From positions 652,501 through 715,000 of the forward strand of contig NZ_AMBZ01000002.1 in the NCBI RefSeq assembly GCF_000293805.1: a stretch of DNA of 62,500 nucleotides. The letters run 5' to 3'. The stretch comes from Paenibacillus alvei DSM 29 (lineage in GTDB: Bacteria; Bacillota; Bacilli; Paenibacillales; Paenibacillaceae). Under the pieces are notes generated by a model. It ran no database searches, was not told the origin of the DNA, and worked only from the letters and a program-made list of their open reading frames with translations. Made by a program: the position numbers and the translations under genes. Shown here piece after piece: positions 46,656-56,345 of the stretch (position 1 is the first letter of the stretch; every line of letters begins with the position of its first letter).

Positions 46656-47201
46656 TTGCAGAACGACATTGAGAAGGTAGTATTTAGTGAGGAGCAGCTT
46701 CAAGCAAGAGTAAAGGAACTGGGCGAACAGATTAGCCGCGATTATGCGGGTAAATGTCCGCTCGTTATTTGCGTGCTCAAAGGTGCGTTCATCTTTATGG
46801 CCGATTTGGTCAAAAATGTTACAGTACCATTGGAATTGGATTTCATGGCTGTATCCAGTTATGGGGCATCGACGAAGTCGTCGGGTGTGGTACGTATTTT
46901 GAAAGACTTGGATGTATCGGTTGAAGGGCGCGATGTCCTCATTGTAGAGGATATTATTGATACAGGGCTGACACTTAGTTACCTCATTGAGGTACTTCAG
47001 GGTCGTAAGGCGAACTCGATCCGTGTAGTTACTCTGTTCGATAAGCCTGCACGACGCACCACTAATATGGAAGCAGACTACAAAGGATTCGTCCTGCCGG
47101 ATGAGTTTATCGTTGGGTACGGACTTGATTTTGCCGAGAAGTACCGCAACCTACCATACATTGGCGTATTGAAGCGTGAGATTTATTCCGACGAGGTGTA
47201 A
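46656..47201 (+). CDS. hpt: hypoxanthine phosphoribosyltransferase
   Basis: Hpt salvages hypoxanthine and guanine with PRPP. The 181-residue protein has VLKGAFIFMADL near residue 42, the PRPP loop VLIVEDIIDTGLTL near 100, and PDEFIVGYGLDFAEKYRNLPYIGVL. The start is TTG at 46656, seven bases after taggaggg. It stands between tilS and ftsH, as in Bacillus. Confidence 0.96.
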   Translation: MQNDIEKVVFSEEQLQARVKELGEQISRDYAGKCPLVICVLKGAFIFMADLVKNVTVPLELDFMAVSSYGASTKSSGVVRILKDLDVSVEGRDVLIVEDIIDTGLTLSYLIEVLQGRKANSIRVVTLFDKPARRTTNMEADYKGFVLPDEFIVGYGLDFAEKYRNLPYIGVLKREIYSDEV

Positions 47202-47292
47202 AATCATTCACTCTCATCGCTTGGATGGTCAAGTTGTGATGGCAATACGTGCTATGATACAATAACTTCGTGTCTTTGAGAGGAGGTTGGGG

Positions 47293-49446
47293 ATGAATCG
47301 CTTTTTTAAGAACTCTGGTTTTTATCTGATTCTTTTTCTAGTCGTGGTCGGCATTGTCCAATTTATTGGTAACGGCGGAGAAACCACGGAAACCCCGAGA
47401 TATGACCAGTTTCGCAAAGAGCTAGCGGCCAACAATATAGACGAAATGACGATTCAATATGAAGGTCGAGCATATTTGGTCATCGGTAAATATAAGAAAA
47501 TTCCAGATGGACAGAAATCTCAGCAGTTTGTAACTTATATTCCAGATAGTTCACCAGCTATTGAGGAGATTATGAAGGCCGATACGGCTCAAGATTCCTT
47601 AAAGCTGACTTGGAAGAAGATGGAGGAGCAAAGTCTCTGGCTAACTGTTCTTACTTCCTTCATTCCATTTGTCATTATGTTCATCCTGTTCTTCTTCTTC
47701 TTTAATCAGGCTCAAGGTGGCGGCGGCAAGGTTATGAATTTCGGCAAAAGCCGCGCTCGCTTGTATAACGAAGAGAAGAAGCGTGTTACCTTCGAAGATG
47801 TAGCAGGGGCGGATGAAGAGAAGCAGGAATTGGTCGAGGTTGTCGAATTCCTCAAGGATCCGCGCAAATTTGCTGCTCTTGGCGCACGTATTCCGAAGGG
47901 TGTTCTGTTGAATGGCCCTCCGGGTACAGGTAAAACATTGCTTGCTCGCGCAGTAGCAGGTGAGGCAGGAGTTCCATTCTTTAGCATTTCAGGTTCCGAC
48001 TTCGTTGAAATGTTTGTCGGTGTCGGCGCATCCCGTGTGCGTGACCTGTTCGAAAATGCGAAGAAAAATGCTCCTTGTATTATCTTTATTGATGAAATTG
48101 ATGCTGTCGGTCGTCAACGCGGCGCCGGTCTCGGCGGTGGCCATGATGAGCGGGAACAGACTCTTAACCAATTGCTCGTTGAGATGGACGGTTTCGGTGC
48201 CAATGAAGGAATTATCATTGTAGCTGCAACGAACCGACCAGATATTCTTGATCCAGCATTGCTCCGTCCAGGTCGTTTCGACCGTCAAATTACAGTGGAT
48301 CGCCCTGACTTGAAGGGACGGGAAGCTGTGTTGAAGGTTCATGCGCGCAACAAGCCGCTGAACAAGGACGTGAAGTTGAATACAATTGCTAAGCGGACAA
48401 CAGGCTTTACGGGTGCCGACTTGGAGAATTTGCTGAATGAAGCGGCATTGCTTGCAGCTCGCAAGAACCATAAAGACATTACGATGACAGATGTGGACGA
48501 AGCGATCGACCGTGTTATCGTAGGTACAGAGAAGCGCAGCCGCATGATCAGCGAACGTGAAAAACGAATTGTCGCGTTCCACGAAGCCGGTCATACCATT
48601 ATCGGATACTTCTTGGAACATGCAGATATGGTGCATAAGGTTACAATTATTCCTCGTGGACGCGCAGGCGGATACGTCATTATGCTTCCGAAGGAAGATC
48701 GCATGCTTACAACGAAGCAAGAGCTTCTTGACAGAATTACCGGCTTGTTAGGCGGCCGTGTAGCTGAGGAATTGTTCATCGGCGAAATCGGTACAGGCGC
48801 ATATAGCGACTTCCAGCAAGCAACTCGCATTGTACGCAGTATGATTATGGAATACGGCATGAGCGACAAGCTTGGCCCAATGCAGTTCGGTAATCGCCAA
48901 GGCGAAGTGTTCCTCGGTCGTGATCTTGGACACGAACAGAACTACTCTGATGCGATTGCTTATGAGATTGATCAAGAAATGCAGCGGATCATCAATGAGT
49001 GCTACGAGCGTGCAAAAACATTGCTCACGAAGCATACTCGTGAAGTGAACCTTATTGCGAATACGTTGCTGGAATTGGAAACACTTGAGCTTGATCAAAT
49101 CAAGCAATTGATTGAAAATGGCCATATTACGGGAGCGAAATCGGATAGCGACGACTCTGGCAACACAACGGGATCAGCTGAAACTTCTTTCACAACGCCG
49201 ATCATCGAAACGACTGGTGATGTGAAGGTGAACCTCGTTGGCAAGCCGGAGAAGCTTGGCCCTTCGCAATGGGACTCCACAGCTGGAGCTAAGCCGGAAG
49301 GCGATATCCCGAACGGAGCTTCGCCAGAGGATTTCCGCAGCAATGAGACGTCAAGCGTTGAACGTCCAGATGCTCCTTCCGAGCAGTCAGATGCGAACAC
49401 AGAAACGAAAGACAGCACAGATGATAACAAGAACAATAACCAATAG
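47293..49446 (+). CDS. ftsH: ATP-dependent zinc metalloprotease FtsH
   Basis: FtsH is a membrane AAA+ protease that degrades misfolded membrane proteins and regulators such as Spo0E. The 717-residue protein has two membrane helices (about residues 7-24 and 115-138), the Walker A GPPGTGKT near 204, Walker [11 protein letters not shown] near 262, the second region of homology ([21 protein letters not shown]), and the zinc site HEAGH near 430. The C-terminal 80 residues are Ser/Thr/Asp-rich and variable. ATG at 47293 follows aggaggt; an in-frame TTG at 47287 overlaps that site and is less likely. Confidence 0.97.
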   Translation: MNRFFKNSGFYLILFLVVVGIVQFIGNGGETTETPRYDQFRKELAANNIDEMTIQYEGRAYLVIGKYKKIPDGQKSQQFVTYIPDSSPAIEEIMKADTAQDSLKLTWKKMEEQSLWLTVLTSFIPFVIMFILFFFFFNQAQGGGGKVMNFGKSRARLYNEEKKRVTFEDVAGADEEKQELVEVVEFLKDPRKFAALGARIPKGVLLNGPPGTGKTLLARAVAGEAGVPFFSISGSDFVEMFVGVGASRVRDLFENAKKNAPCIIFIDEIDAVGRQRGAGLGGGHDEREQTLNQLLVEMDGFGANEGIIIVAATNRPDILDPALLRPGRFDRQITVDRPDLKGREAVLKVHARNKPLNKDVKLNTIAKRTTGFTGADLENLLNEAALLAARKNHKDITMTDVDEAIDRVIVGTEKRSRMISEREKRIVAFHEAGHTIIGYFLEHADMVHKVTIIPRGRAGGYVIMLPKEDRMLTTKQELLDRITGLLGGRVAEELFIGEIGTGAYSDFQQATRIVRSMIMEYGMSDKLGPMQFGNRQGEVFLGRDLGHEQNYSDAIAYEIDQEMQRIINECYERAKTLLTKHTREVNLIANTLLELETLELDQIKQLIENGHITGAKSDSDDSGNTTGSAETSFTTPIIETTGDVKVNLVGKPEKLGPSQWDSTAGAKPEGDIPNGASPEDFRSNETSSVERPDAPSEQSDANTETKDSTDDNKNNNQ

Positions 49447-49480
49447 ATTAGCCCTCATTCGCCGATTCGGCGATTGTGAA

Positions 49481-49509
49481 GAGTGCACCTTAGCGTGCAC
49501 TCTTTTTTT
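49481..49509 (+). terminator. ftsH terminator
   Basis: Arms gagtgcac and gtgcactc with a six-base loop and a run of seven T. Confidence 0.88.
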
Positions 49510-49547
49510 ATGATCGTGGAAATATAGGGGGCCGTCCCGATTGTGAA

Positions 49548-49576
49548 TTGACACAGCCATAGGCGTTGTGTAAATT
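49548..49576 (+). promoter_or_regulatory. sigma-A promoter of coaX
   Basis: TTGACA (49548-49553), a 17-base spacer and TAAATT (49571-49576). It would give a leader of about 370 bases before coaX. Confidence 0.55.
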
Positions 49577-49953
49577 AAGTGTTAATGACTACACTAAGAG
49601 GGAACTCATGCATACAGTTGACAAAGGCGTGCCGCGTCGCATGGCATGATAGAATTTTCACTTGAGTGTGGGAGCTTGTACCTGATGGAAATTATGATGT
49701 TTCTATAGGTCGTGCGATTATAACCTGTCATCGTACAACGTTGTCACCGTTGATGATGCGTCATGCAGGGATCCATATTCCTGCTAGTTGCGTATTAGGA
49801 AGACATCAAGATTGAAGCAGCGGGCGAGTTCGCGCTCTACCGTTCGCGGCAAAGCGTTGATCGATGTCGATGTCATTTCCGTTACAAGCGTTTCCATATT
49901 TATAACGGTCGACATCAATCTTGACTTGAATGCGAAGAAAGAGGGATAGAACT
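49577..49953 (+). other. long leader before coaX with an inverted repeat
   Basis: No known riboswitch is recognised. Ten-base arms tcaagattga (49806-49815) and tcaatcttga (49915-49924) could close a large domain of about 100 bases containing smaller stems. A 13-codon frame (49608-49649) after aagaggga could be a leader peptide. No larger gene is supported. Confidence 0.4.
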
Positions 49954-50724
49954 GTGATTCTCGTTATCGATGTAGGAAATACAAATATTGTTCTAGGTGT
50001 ATATCAACAGGAGACGCTGCAGCATTTTTGGAGGCTGTCAACGAATCGCCAAGCCACGGCTGATGAATATGGCGTCATGATCCATAACTTATTTTCACTT
50101 GCAGGACTTTCTGTTAAGGATATCGACGGGGTTATTATATCGTCTGTCGTTCCACCAATTATGTCTACGATGGAATTATTGTGTGAAACATACTTATACA
50201 AGACACCGCTTATCGTTGGTCCGGGTGTGAAAACTGGTTTGAACATTCGTTATGAGAATCCGCGTGAGGTAGGGGCCGATCGCATCGTGAATGCGGTAGC
50301 AGCCATTGAGCAGTATGGCGGCGAGATGCCGCTTGTTGTTGTGGATTTCGGGACGGCAACGACATTTGATGTCATTGATGTGCAAGGCAATTATTTGGGC
50401 GGTGCTATTGTGCCGGGGATTGGTATCTCGACGGAAGCGCTCTACCAACGTGCGGCGAAGCTGCCCCGCATTGAGCTGACGAAGCCGAAGTCTGTTATCG
50501 GCCGCAATACAGTTCATTCCATGCAAGCAGGCATTATCTTTGGTTATGCTGGTCAGGTTGATGGAATCGTCGATCGCATAAGTCAGGAATTAGGGGCACA
50601 ACCTAAGGTGGTAGCTACGGGCGGTCTGGCAGATCTGATTGCAAGTGAATCACGCACAATCGACACTACGAATCCGCTGCTTACGCTTGAAGGGCTGCGT
50701 CTCATTTACAATCGCAATCAATAA
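49954..50724 (+). CDS. coaX: type III pantothenate kinase
   Basis: CoaX phosphorylates pantothenate, the first step of CoA synthesis. The 256-residue ASKHA-fold protein has [12 protein letters not shown] near the start, [11 protein letters not shown] near 100 and [13 protein letters not shown] near 128. The frame is open from 49930, but GTG at 49954 after agagggat gives the family N-terminus. hslO follows after about 60 bases, as in B. subtilis. Confidence 0.95.
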   Translation: MILVIDVGNTNIVLGVYQQETLQHFWRLSTNRQATADEYGVMIHNLFSLAGLSVKDIDGVIISSVVPPIMSTMELLCETYLYKTPLIVGPGVKTGLNIRYENPREVGADRIVNAVAAIEQYGGEMPLVVVDFGTATTFDVIDVQGNYLGGAIVPGIGISTEALYQRAAKLPRIELTKPKSVIGRNTVHSMQAGIIFGYAGQVDGIVDRISQELGAQPKVVATGGLADLIASESRTIDTTNPLLTLEGLRLIYNRNQ

Positions 50725-50785
50725 TATAGAGAATCGTTGTAAACTGTCATTCGTTTAAAAATATGCAAGGCAACAGGAGGCACTC

Positions 50786-51715
50786 ATGGAAGAGAGTAAG
50801 GAACAACAGAACGTCACACAAGGTGCAGCTCAAGATATGCTTATCCGTGGAACTGGACTGGGTGGGAAGGTTCGTATTTTTGCGGCGCGCACGACAGGAT
50901 TGGTCAATGAGCTGCAACGTCGTCATGGTACATACCCAACGGCAACAGCAGCATTGGGACGTACGGTAACTGCTGCAGCAATGATGGGTGCTATGCTGAA
51001 GGGTGAGGAGAAGCTCACGGTTCAGGTAAAGGGAGACGGTCCTATCGGACAAGTCGTTGCAGATGCCAATGCACGTGGAGAGGTTCGGGGCTACGTTACG
51101 CATCCCCAAGTTCATTTGGCAAGCAACGCTGAAGGCAAGCTGGATGTTGCGGGAGCAGTAGGCCGCAGCGGTTTCATTCATATTACGAAGGATTTAGGAT
51201 TGAAGGAGCCTTACCGTGGAAGCTCCCCGATTATTTCGGGAGAACTGGGAGAAGATTTTACGTATTACTTCGCAACATCAGAGCAGACACCATCCGCAGT
51301 TGGACTTGGTGTGCTTGTCGATACGGACAGCTCGGTACTTCATGCAGGTGGCTTTATTATCCAGTTGCTTCCAGGTTTGTCTGATGGAGAGATTACCGAA
51401 ATTGAGCGATCATTAAGCATGCTGCCGCCGGTAACAGCTTTGCTTGATCAAGGTATGGAGCTTGATGAGCTCGTAACATGGATCGTGAAGGACGTAAACA
51501 TTATGGATCGGATGCCGATTGTATTCCAATGCCAGTGCTCAAGAGAACGCGTGGAGAGTACGCTTATCAGCTTGGGACAGGAAGAACTGCAGACGATTAT
51601 CGATGAAGATCACAAGGCAGAAGTTGTATGTCATTTCTGCAATGAGTCATACAAATTCAATCGTGATGATTTAGAGAAACTGGTTGCGGCAGCGACAAAG
51701 AAAAAGCAGTCATAA
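50786..51715 (+). CDS. hslO: redox-regulated chaperone Hsp33
   Basis: Hsp33 is a holdase switched on by oxidation of its zinc centre. The 309-residue protein keeps the four cysteines (CQCSRERV near 249 and CHFCNESY near 281) and the N-terminal core with GPIGQVVADANARGEVRGYV. The ATG follows caacaggagg. The C-terminus is a little longer than in B. subtilis (291). It sits between coaX and the PrsA-like gene. Confidence 0.96.
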   Translation: MEESKEQQNVTQGAAQDMLIRGTGLGGKVRIFAARTTGLVNELQRRHGTYPTATAALGRTVTAAAMMGAMLKGEEKLTVQVKGDGPIGQVVADANARGEVRGYVTHPQVHLASNAEGKLDVAGAVGRSGFIHITKDLGLKEPYRGSSPIISGELGEDFTYYFATSEQTPSAVGLGVLVDTDSSVLHAGGFIIQLLPGLSDGEITEIERSLSMLPPVTALLDQGMELDELVTWIVKDVNIMDRMPIVFQCQCSRERVESTLISLGQEELQTIIDEDHKAEVVCHFCNESYKFNRDDLEKLVAAATKKKQS

Positions 51716-51771
51716 GGGAAGTGTAAGCGCAGGCGCGTTAAAGGAAATACGAGGTAAGGGAAGCAAGCGAT

Positions 51772-52713
51772 ATGACGAGAGAAGTCAAGAGCTTATGGGG
51801 CTGCATTATTGTACTGTTTGCCTGTGTAATTGTGCTTGCAGGCATTCTGATTTTACGGCTTGACGTCCCGGTCAAGTCACCCGAGGCTGCTTCCTCCGAT
51901 TCCTCATCCGTCGTTGCGTCAGTAGGAACGCATAAGATTACGCGTGCACAATGGAATAGAGAATTGGAGCAGCAGTACGGTGGGTTAGTGCTGGAGCAGA
52001 TGCTGACGAACCGAGCGGCAGACCAAGAGGCGAAGTCGTTAGGTATTGAGGTGACTTCCGAAGAAGTTACCCGAGAGATTAAGCGTCAAATGAAGGGTTA
52101 TGAGAGTGAGGAAGCTTACTTTCAAGCCATGAAAGAACAACTGGGAATGAGCCCAGAGCAATTGAGTCAAGACATGCGCAATCAACTCCTATTGGAAAAA
52201 ATCGCAACGTACGGCATTGATATTGGTGATGCTGATATCGACGAGTATATGCGTGAACATAAGGGCGAGTATGAACCTGTAAACTCCTATCAAGTAGCAC
52301 ATATTACGGTATCAAACAAAACCGATGCTGAAGCGATTCTTGATCGTATTAAGCAAGGCGAAGATTTCCCTTCACTCGCGGGAGAACTCTCGCTTGACTC
52401 CTTCTCATCACAGCAAGGTGGACGAATGGGCTGGATCGATGAGGATGATCCATTCTTGGATCATGCGGAGCTGAATCAAGTGTCTCAGATGGATGTCGGC
52501 GACATTTCTCCGCCAGTTAAGATTAAGGATGGCTATGCCATTATTAATTTGGTTGGCAAGAGGGAAGTTAGGCCTGAACAGCATGACGAAATGCGAGAGC
52601 GTGTTCGTAAAGAAATCGCGTTAGAGAAAACTCCACCATTGGTGCAGTGGCGAAAAGCATTACGTGAGAAGTATGGCGCAGCCATTGCAGACACAGCATT
52701 TACAACTGAGTGA
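51772..52713 (+). CDS. membrane-anchored PrsA-like peptidyl-prolyl isomerase (YacD-like)
   Basis: A 313-residue protein with a single N-terminal membrane helix (about residues 9-28, no lipobox cysteine at the end), a SurA_N-like region (about 50-150) and a PpiC-type domain (about 170-265, YQVAHITVSNKTDAEAILDRI, GGRMGWIDEDDPF, DGYAIINLVGKRE). Parts of the parvulin active site are poorly conserved, so catalytic activity is uncertain. B. subtilis yacD holds this place between hslO and cysK. It is the second PrsA-like gene in the window. Confidence 0.88.
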   Translation: MTREVKSLWGCIIVLFACVIVLAGILILRLDVPVKSPEAASSDSSSVVASVGTHKITRAQWNRELEQQYGGLVLEQMLTNRAADQEAKSLGIEVTSEEVTREIKRQMKGYESEEAYFQAMKEQLGMSPEQLSQDMRNQLLLEKIATYGIDIGDADIDEYMREHKGEYEPVNSYQVAHITVSNKTDAEAILDRIKQGEDFPSLAGELSLDSFSSQQGGRMGWIDEDDPFLDHAELNQVSQMDVGDISPPVKIKDGYAIINLVGKREVRPEQHDEMRERVRKEIALEKTPPLVQWRKALREKYGAAIADTAFTTE

Positions 52714-52731
52714 GATGGCATGAATGGCGGT

Positions 52732-52773
52732 CCGCCAGAATAAGATGACTTATTCTGGCGGGCTGCTTTTTTT
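52732..52773 (+). terminator. terminator before cysK
   Basis: Perfect 13-base arms ccgccagaataag and cttattctggcgg with loop atga, followed by ggctgcttttttt. Confidence 0.92.
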
Positions 52774-52816
52774 CTGCCTCTTATCGAGAGAATAGCGAAT
52801 AATTTTGGGAGGTCTA

Positions 52817-52845
52817 TTGACATTCGACAAATGGCTTGCTAATAT
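52817..52845 (+). promoter_or_regulatory. cysK promoter overlapping a Spo0A-box-like site
   Basis: TTGACA (52817-52822), a 17-base spacer and TAATAT (52840-52845). The spacer begins with ttcgacaaa, which on the minus strand is TTTGTCGAA, a full 0A box. Further down, attcctatta (52887-52896) resembles half of a CymR site, but only in part. Confidence 0.5.
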
Positions 52846-52913
52846 TGATTAAAACCTAGTGAATTAGTCGGAAATATAAATTTAATTCCTATTAACCTAT
52901 GGGAGGGCTCTCT

Positions 52914-53852
52914 ATGCCAAGAATCGTCAATAGCGTAACCGAACTAATCGGGGATACTCCACTTGTACGTCTGAATCGAATTGTACCGGAAGATAGCGCG
53001 GAAATCTATGTAAAGCTGGAATATCAGAATCCGGGCTCTAGTGTTAAAGACCGGATAGCAATAAGTATGATTGAGGTTGCCGAGCAAGAAGGCATTTTGA
53101 AGCCTGGGGATACAATTGTAGAGCCAACAAGCGGCAATACAGGCATTGGTCTTGCAATGGTGGCTGCTGCGAAAGGATATAAGGCCATTCTGGTTATGCC
53201 TGAGACGATGAGCATCGAGCGCCGCAATCTCCTGCGAGCTTATGGAGCTGAGCTTGTTTTGACTCCGGGAGCAGAAGGGATGAACGGTGCGGTTCGCAAG
53301 GCGGAAGAGCTAGCACAAGAGAACCCTACTTATTTCATTCCTCAACAATTTAAAAACCAAGCGAACGTGAAGATTCACCGAGAAACGACAGGTCCGGAAA
53401 TTGTCGAAGCTATTCAATCGTTGGATGGCAAGCTGGATGCGTTTATCGCAGGAATTGGCACCGGAGGAACGATTTCGGGAGCAGGTGAAGTGCTGAAGGA
53501 GAACTTCCCTGGAATCCGAATTGCGGCCGTCGAACCAGCGGCATCTCCATTATTGTCTGGAGGCAAGCCGGGGCCGCACAAAATCCAAGGAATTGGAGCT
53601 AACTTCATACCAGATATTTTAAACCGCGATATCTACGATCAGATTATTACGGTTGAAAACGAAGATGCATTTGAAACAGCGCGTCGCATTGCGAAGGAGG
53701 AAGGCATCTTAGTCGGCATTTCCTCTGGTGCAGCGATCTATGCTGCCCTGCAGATTGCAAAGGAGTTGGGAACCGGCAAGCGCATTGTCGCTGTCGTTCC
53801 AAGCAACGGAGAGCGTTACTTGAGCACACCGTTATTTAATTTCGAAGATTAA
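52914..53852 (+). CDS. cysK: cysteine synthase (O-acetylserine thiol-lyase)
   Basis: CysK makes cysteine from O-acetylserine and sulfide. The 312-residue PLP enzyme has the lysine in [10 protein letters not shown] near residue 43, [15 protein letters not shown] near 70, [14 protein letters not shown] near 178 and the serine in [11 protein letters not shown] near 268. ATG at 52914 after tgggaggg is chosen over an earlier frame start at 52899. It is monocistronic, with a promoter and a terminator. Confidence 0.96.
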   Translation: MPRIVNSVTELIGDTPLVRLNRIVPEDSAEIYVKLEYQNPGSSVKDRIAISMIEVAEQEGILKPGDTIVEPTSGNTGIGLAMVAAAKGYKAILVMPETMSIERRNLLRAYGAELVLTPGAEGMNGAVRKAEELAQENPTYFIPQQFKNQANVKIHRETTGPEIVEAIQSLDGKLDAFIAGIGTGGTISGAGEVLKENFPGIRIAAVEPAASPLLSGGKPGPHKIQGIGANFIPDILNRDIYDQIITVENEDAFETARRIAKEEGILVGISSGAAIYAALQIAKELGTGKRIVAVVPSNGERYLSTPLFNFED

Positions 53853-53859
53853 CGCATGT

Positions 53860-53928
53860 ATCCCCTTATCCGGTAACGTGTACGGTAGCGAAGGCTGCTG
53901 AGCGCAGGACTGTGATGAGGGGATTTTT
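53860..53928 (+). terminator. terminator after cysK
   Basis: The arms atccccttatc and gatgaggggat enclose about 45 bases with inner stems and are followed by ttttta. Confidence 0.6.
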
Positions 53929-53965
53929 ATATCCGGTAAAATGCAAAAAATGTAAGACGGTCGTC

Positions 53966-53994
53966 TTTTCATCCGAAGCCCCATTGTTTATACT
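53966..53994 (+). promoter_or_regulatory. possible sigma-A promoter of the pab/fol operon
   Basis: TTTTCA (53966-53971), a 17-base spacer and TATACT (53989-53994). Each hexamer is imperfect. Confidence 0.4.
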
Positions 53995-54079
53995 AATCAG
54001 TAATCTGATGACGTTTATCATCCAGGAGGAATTGGGATCGATAAACAGGGATGATGGATTAGGATAAAGAGGTGGAAAT

Positions 54080-55720
54080 GTGATTGAATCAGCAGTGGTA
54101 AATGGACAGGCGCTTATTGCACGGGAGCAATGGCACCGTTTTATCGATAATCAATATACGATACTTCCTTATGTGACCAAATATGATCTGGAGCCAGAAA
54201 GCACGCATATCTCTTCCTGGGAGTCTGCATGGGCGGGAGCTGGATCGTACACTTTTGTACTTGAGAGTGGTAAGGGTGGACGCTACACAATTGTAGGGAT
54301 AAATCCTGCATCTATGATAAGGGGGAAGGGACGTACGGCTCAGGTTATTATGTCAGACGGAACTGAGCTGACGCATGAGGGGACCCCGTTAGAAATGTTG
54401 AAGGAATGGATGTCTCCTTATCGAGCGCCTCGAATCACAGGACTGCCCGATTTCACTGGCGGATGTGTTGGTTATATAAGCTATGATATTGCCAGATCGA
54501 TCGAACGGCTTCCCGAGCTAGCAGAGGATGACCTGAATTTGCCGGACTTTGTATTTATGCAAATGAATGAGCTCTGGATCATTGATCATAAGGAACAGGC
54601 AATGTATTGTGCAGTCATGACAGAATGCGACTCGTCTTCTATATCGATGTCCAAGCGCCAAGCAGCGGATGGCTCGACCGCATGTGGATCTCTTGATGAA
54701 AATGTTGAGTGGGCTTCAGTACACTATGCGCTTGCTGAACAGCGTGCGTACAAGATGAAGGAGCAGTGGGACACATGGTGGGAAGCTGGTAATACGGAGA
54801 AGACGAAGGAGGCTGTGGAGCGTCGCCAACGATGGTTGAAAGAAGACCATAATCTTGAAATGGATGCACTGCAAGGTGTACAGACCGCATTCCCTAAGGA
54901 GAATTTCGAGAAGGCTGTAAGGCAGATCCAACAGTATATTTGTCAGGGCGATGTATTTCAGGTAAACCTCTCCATGAGACAGACGCGAACCCTGCGCGAA
55001 ACCCCGGAACGGCTCTATGAATGGCTGAGGGTGCTAAACCCATCTCCCTACATGGGCTTGCTCCGTTTCCCAGACTTCCAACTCGTATCCTGTTCTCCAG
55101 AGCTGCTGGTTAGCATGAAGCAAGGTGAGATCAGCACTCGTCCAATCGCAGGTACGAGACGCAGAGGGCATAATCTAGAAGAGGATGCGCGTATGGCGGA
55201 GGAGCTGCGTACGAACGAGAAGGAACGGGCGGAGCACATTATGCTCGTTGATTTGGAGCGCAACGATGTTGGTCGTATTTCAGAGTATGGATCTGTACGG
55301 GTTGAAGAGCTGATGGCGATCGAGTATTATTCGCATGTGATGCATTTGGTATCTGAAGTGAAGGGAAAGTTGGCGGCGGGCAAGGATGCCTTTGATGTGC
55401 TTCGTGCGACATTTCCAGGGGGGACGATTACAGGAGCACCCAAGGTACGCACGATGGAAATCATTGAGGAACTGGAGCCTGTTCGCAGAGGTCCGTATAC
55501 AGGGTCATTCGGTTGGATTGACTATAATGGCGACATGGAATTTAATATAATTATCCGTACCATGACAGTGAAGGATGGTGTCGGACATATTCAAGCGGGA
55601 GCGGGTATCGTTATCGATTCCAATCCAGAGCGCGAGTATAAGGAGAGCTGGAACAAGGCAAAGGCCTTGTGGAAAGCTGTGCAGCTGAGCGAACGCGACA
55701 TGATGGAGCGGGGAGACTAG
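54080..55720 (+). CDS. pabB: aminodeoxychorismate synthase component I
   Basis: PabB makes 4-amino-4-deoxychorismate from chorismate with PabA-supplied ammonia, for folate. The 546-residue protein has the chorismate-binding domain from about 270 on, with PIAGTRRRG, ERAEHIMLVDLERNDVGRI and FPGGTITGAPKVRTMEIIEELE. It is about 75 residues longer than B. subtilis PabB because of a hydrophilic insert at about 180-260. Start is GTG after aaagaggtgg. Neighbours pabA, pabC and folP show it is PabB and not TrpE, although the families are close. Confidence 0.9.
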   Translation: MIESAVVNGQALIAREQWHRFIDNQYTILPYVTKYDLEPESTHISSWESAWAGAGSYTFVLESGKGGRYTIVGINPASMIRGKGRTAQVIMSDGTELTHEGTPLEMLKEWMSPYRAPRITGLPDFTGGCVGYISYDIARSIERLPELAEDDLNLPDFVFMQMNELWIIDHKEQAMYCAVMTECDSSSISMSKRQAADGSTACGSLDENVEWASVHYALAEQRAYKMKEQWDTWWEAGNTEKTKEAVERRQRWLKEDHNLEMDALQGVQTAFPKENFEKAVRQIQQYICQGDVFQVNLSMRQTRTLRETPERLYEWLRVLNPSPYMGLLRFPDFQLVSCSPELLVSMKQGEISTRPIAGTRRRGHNLEEDARMAEELRTNEKERAEHIMLVDLERNDVGRISEYGSVRVEELMAIEYYSHVMHLVSEVKGKLAAGKDAFDVLRATFPGGTITGAPKVRTMEIIEELEPVRRGPYTGSFGWIDYNGDMEFNIIIRTMTVKDGVGHIQAGAGIVIDSNPEREYKESWNKAKALWKAVQLSERDMMERGD

Positions 55721-55769
55721 ATTAGTGAAGGCGTGCTGATTGGCACGACTGAGAGAGGATGAGCATAGC

Positions 55770-56345
55770 ATGATACTTGTTATCGATAATTATGATTCTT
55801 TTACGTATAACCTGGTACAGTATTTAGGAGAGCTTGGAGAAGAGATACAAGTATATCGCAATGACGAGATCGACATTCAAGGTATCGAGAAGCTTCAGCC
55901 CGATCATTTGCTGCTGTCGCCTGGACCATGCACACCAAATGAAGCGGGGATCACATTGGACGTAATCGTGCATTTTAAAGGCAAGATTCCTATCTTTGGC
56001 GTATGCTTAGGTCATCAGGCCATCGGACAGGCTTTTGGCGGCAAGGTTGTACGGGCACAACGATTGATGCACGGAAAGACATCCCCTATTTATCATGAGC
56101 AGCAGTCTGTTTTTGAAGGGCTTCCTAGTCCATTTACAGCAACACGATATCATTCACTGCTGGTGGAACGGGGGTCGCTGCCCGATTGCCTTGAGATTAC
56201 AGCTACTACGGAAGAAGGCGAAATTATGGGTCTTCGACACAAGGAATATCCGATTGAGGGAGTTCAATTCCATCCGGAGTCCATAATTACAGATCATGGA
56301 CATCAGATGCTGCGCAACTTCTTGAAGAAGAGGGTAGGCAGCTAA
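55770..56345 (+). CDS. pabA: aminodeoxychorismate/anthranilate synthase glutamine amidotransferase component
   Basis: PabA gives ammonia from glutamine to PabB and, in Bacillus, also to TrpE. The 191-residue class I amidotransferase has [18 protein letters not shown] near the start, the catalytic cysteine in [11 protein letters not shown] near residue 79, and the His-Glu of [10 protein letters not shown] near 170. The frame is open from 55740, but ATG at 55770 gives the family N-terminus. pabC starts directly after its stop. Confidence 0.95.
   Translation: MILVIDNYDSFTYNLVQYLGELGEEIQVYRNDEIDIQGIEKLQPDHLLLSPGPCTPNEAGITLDVIVHFKGKIPIFGVCLGHQAIGQAFGGKVVRAQRLMHGKTSPIYHEQQSVFEGLPSPFTATRYHSLLVERGSLPDCLEITATTEEGEIMGLRHKEYPIEGVQFHPESIITDHGHQMLRNFLKKRVGS

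Noticed and set aside
47989..48720. 243-codon minus-strand frame opposite ftsH
   Set aside because: It is a shadow of the FtsH AAA and protease domains, with no signal of its own.
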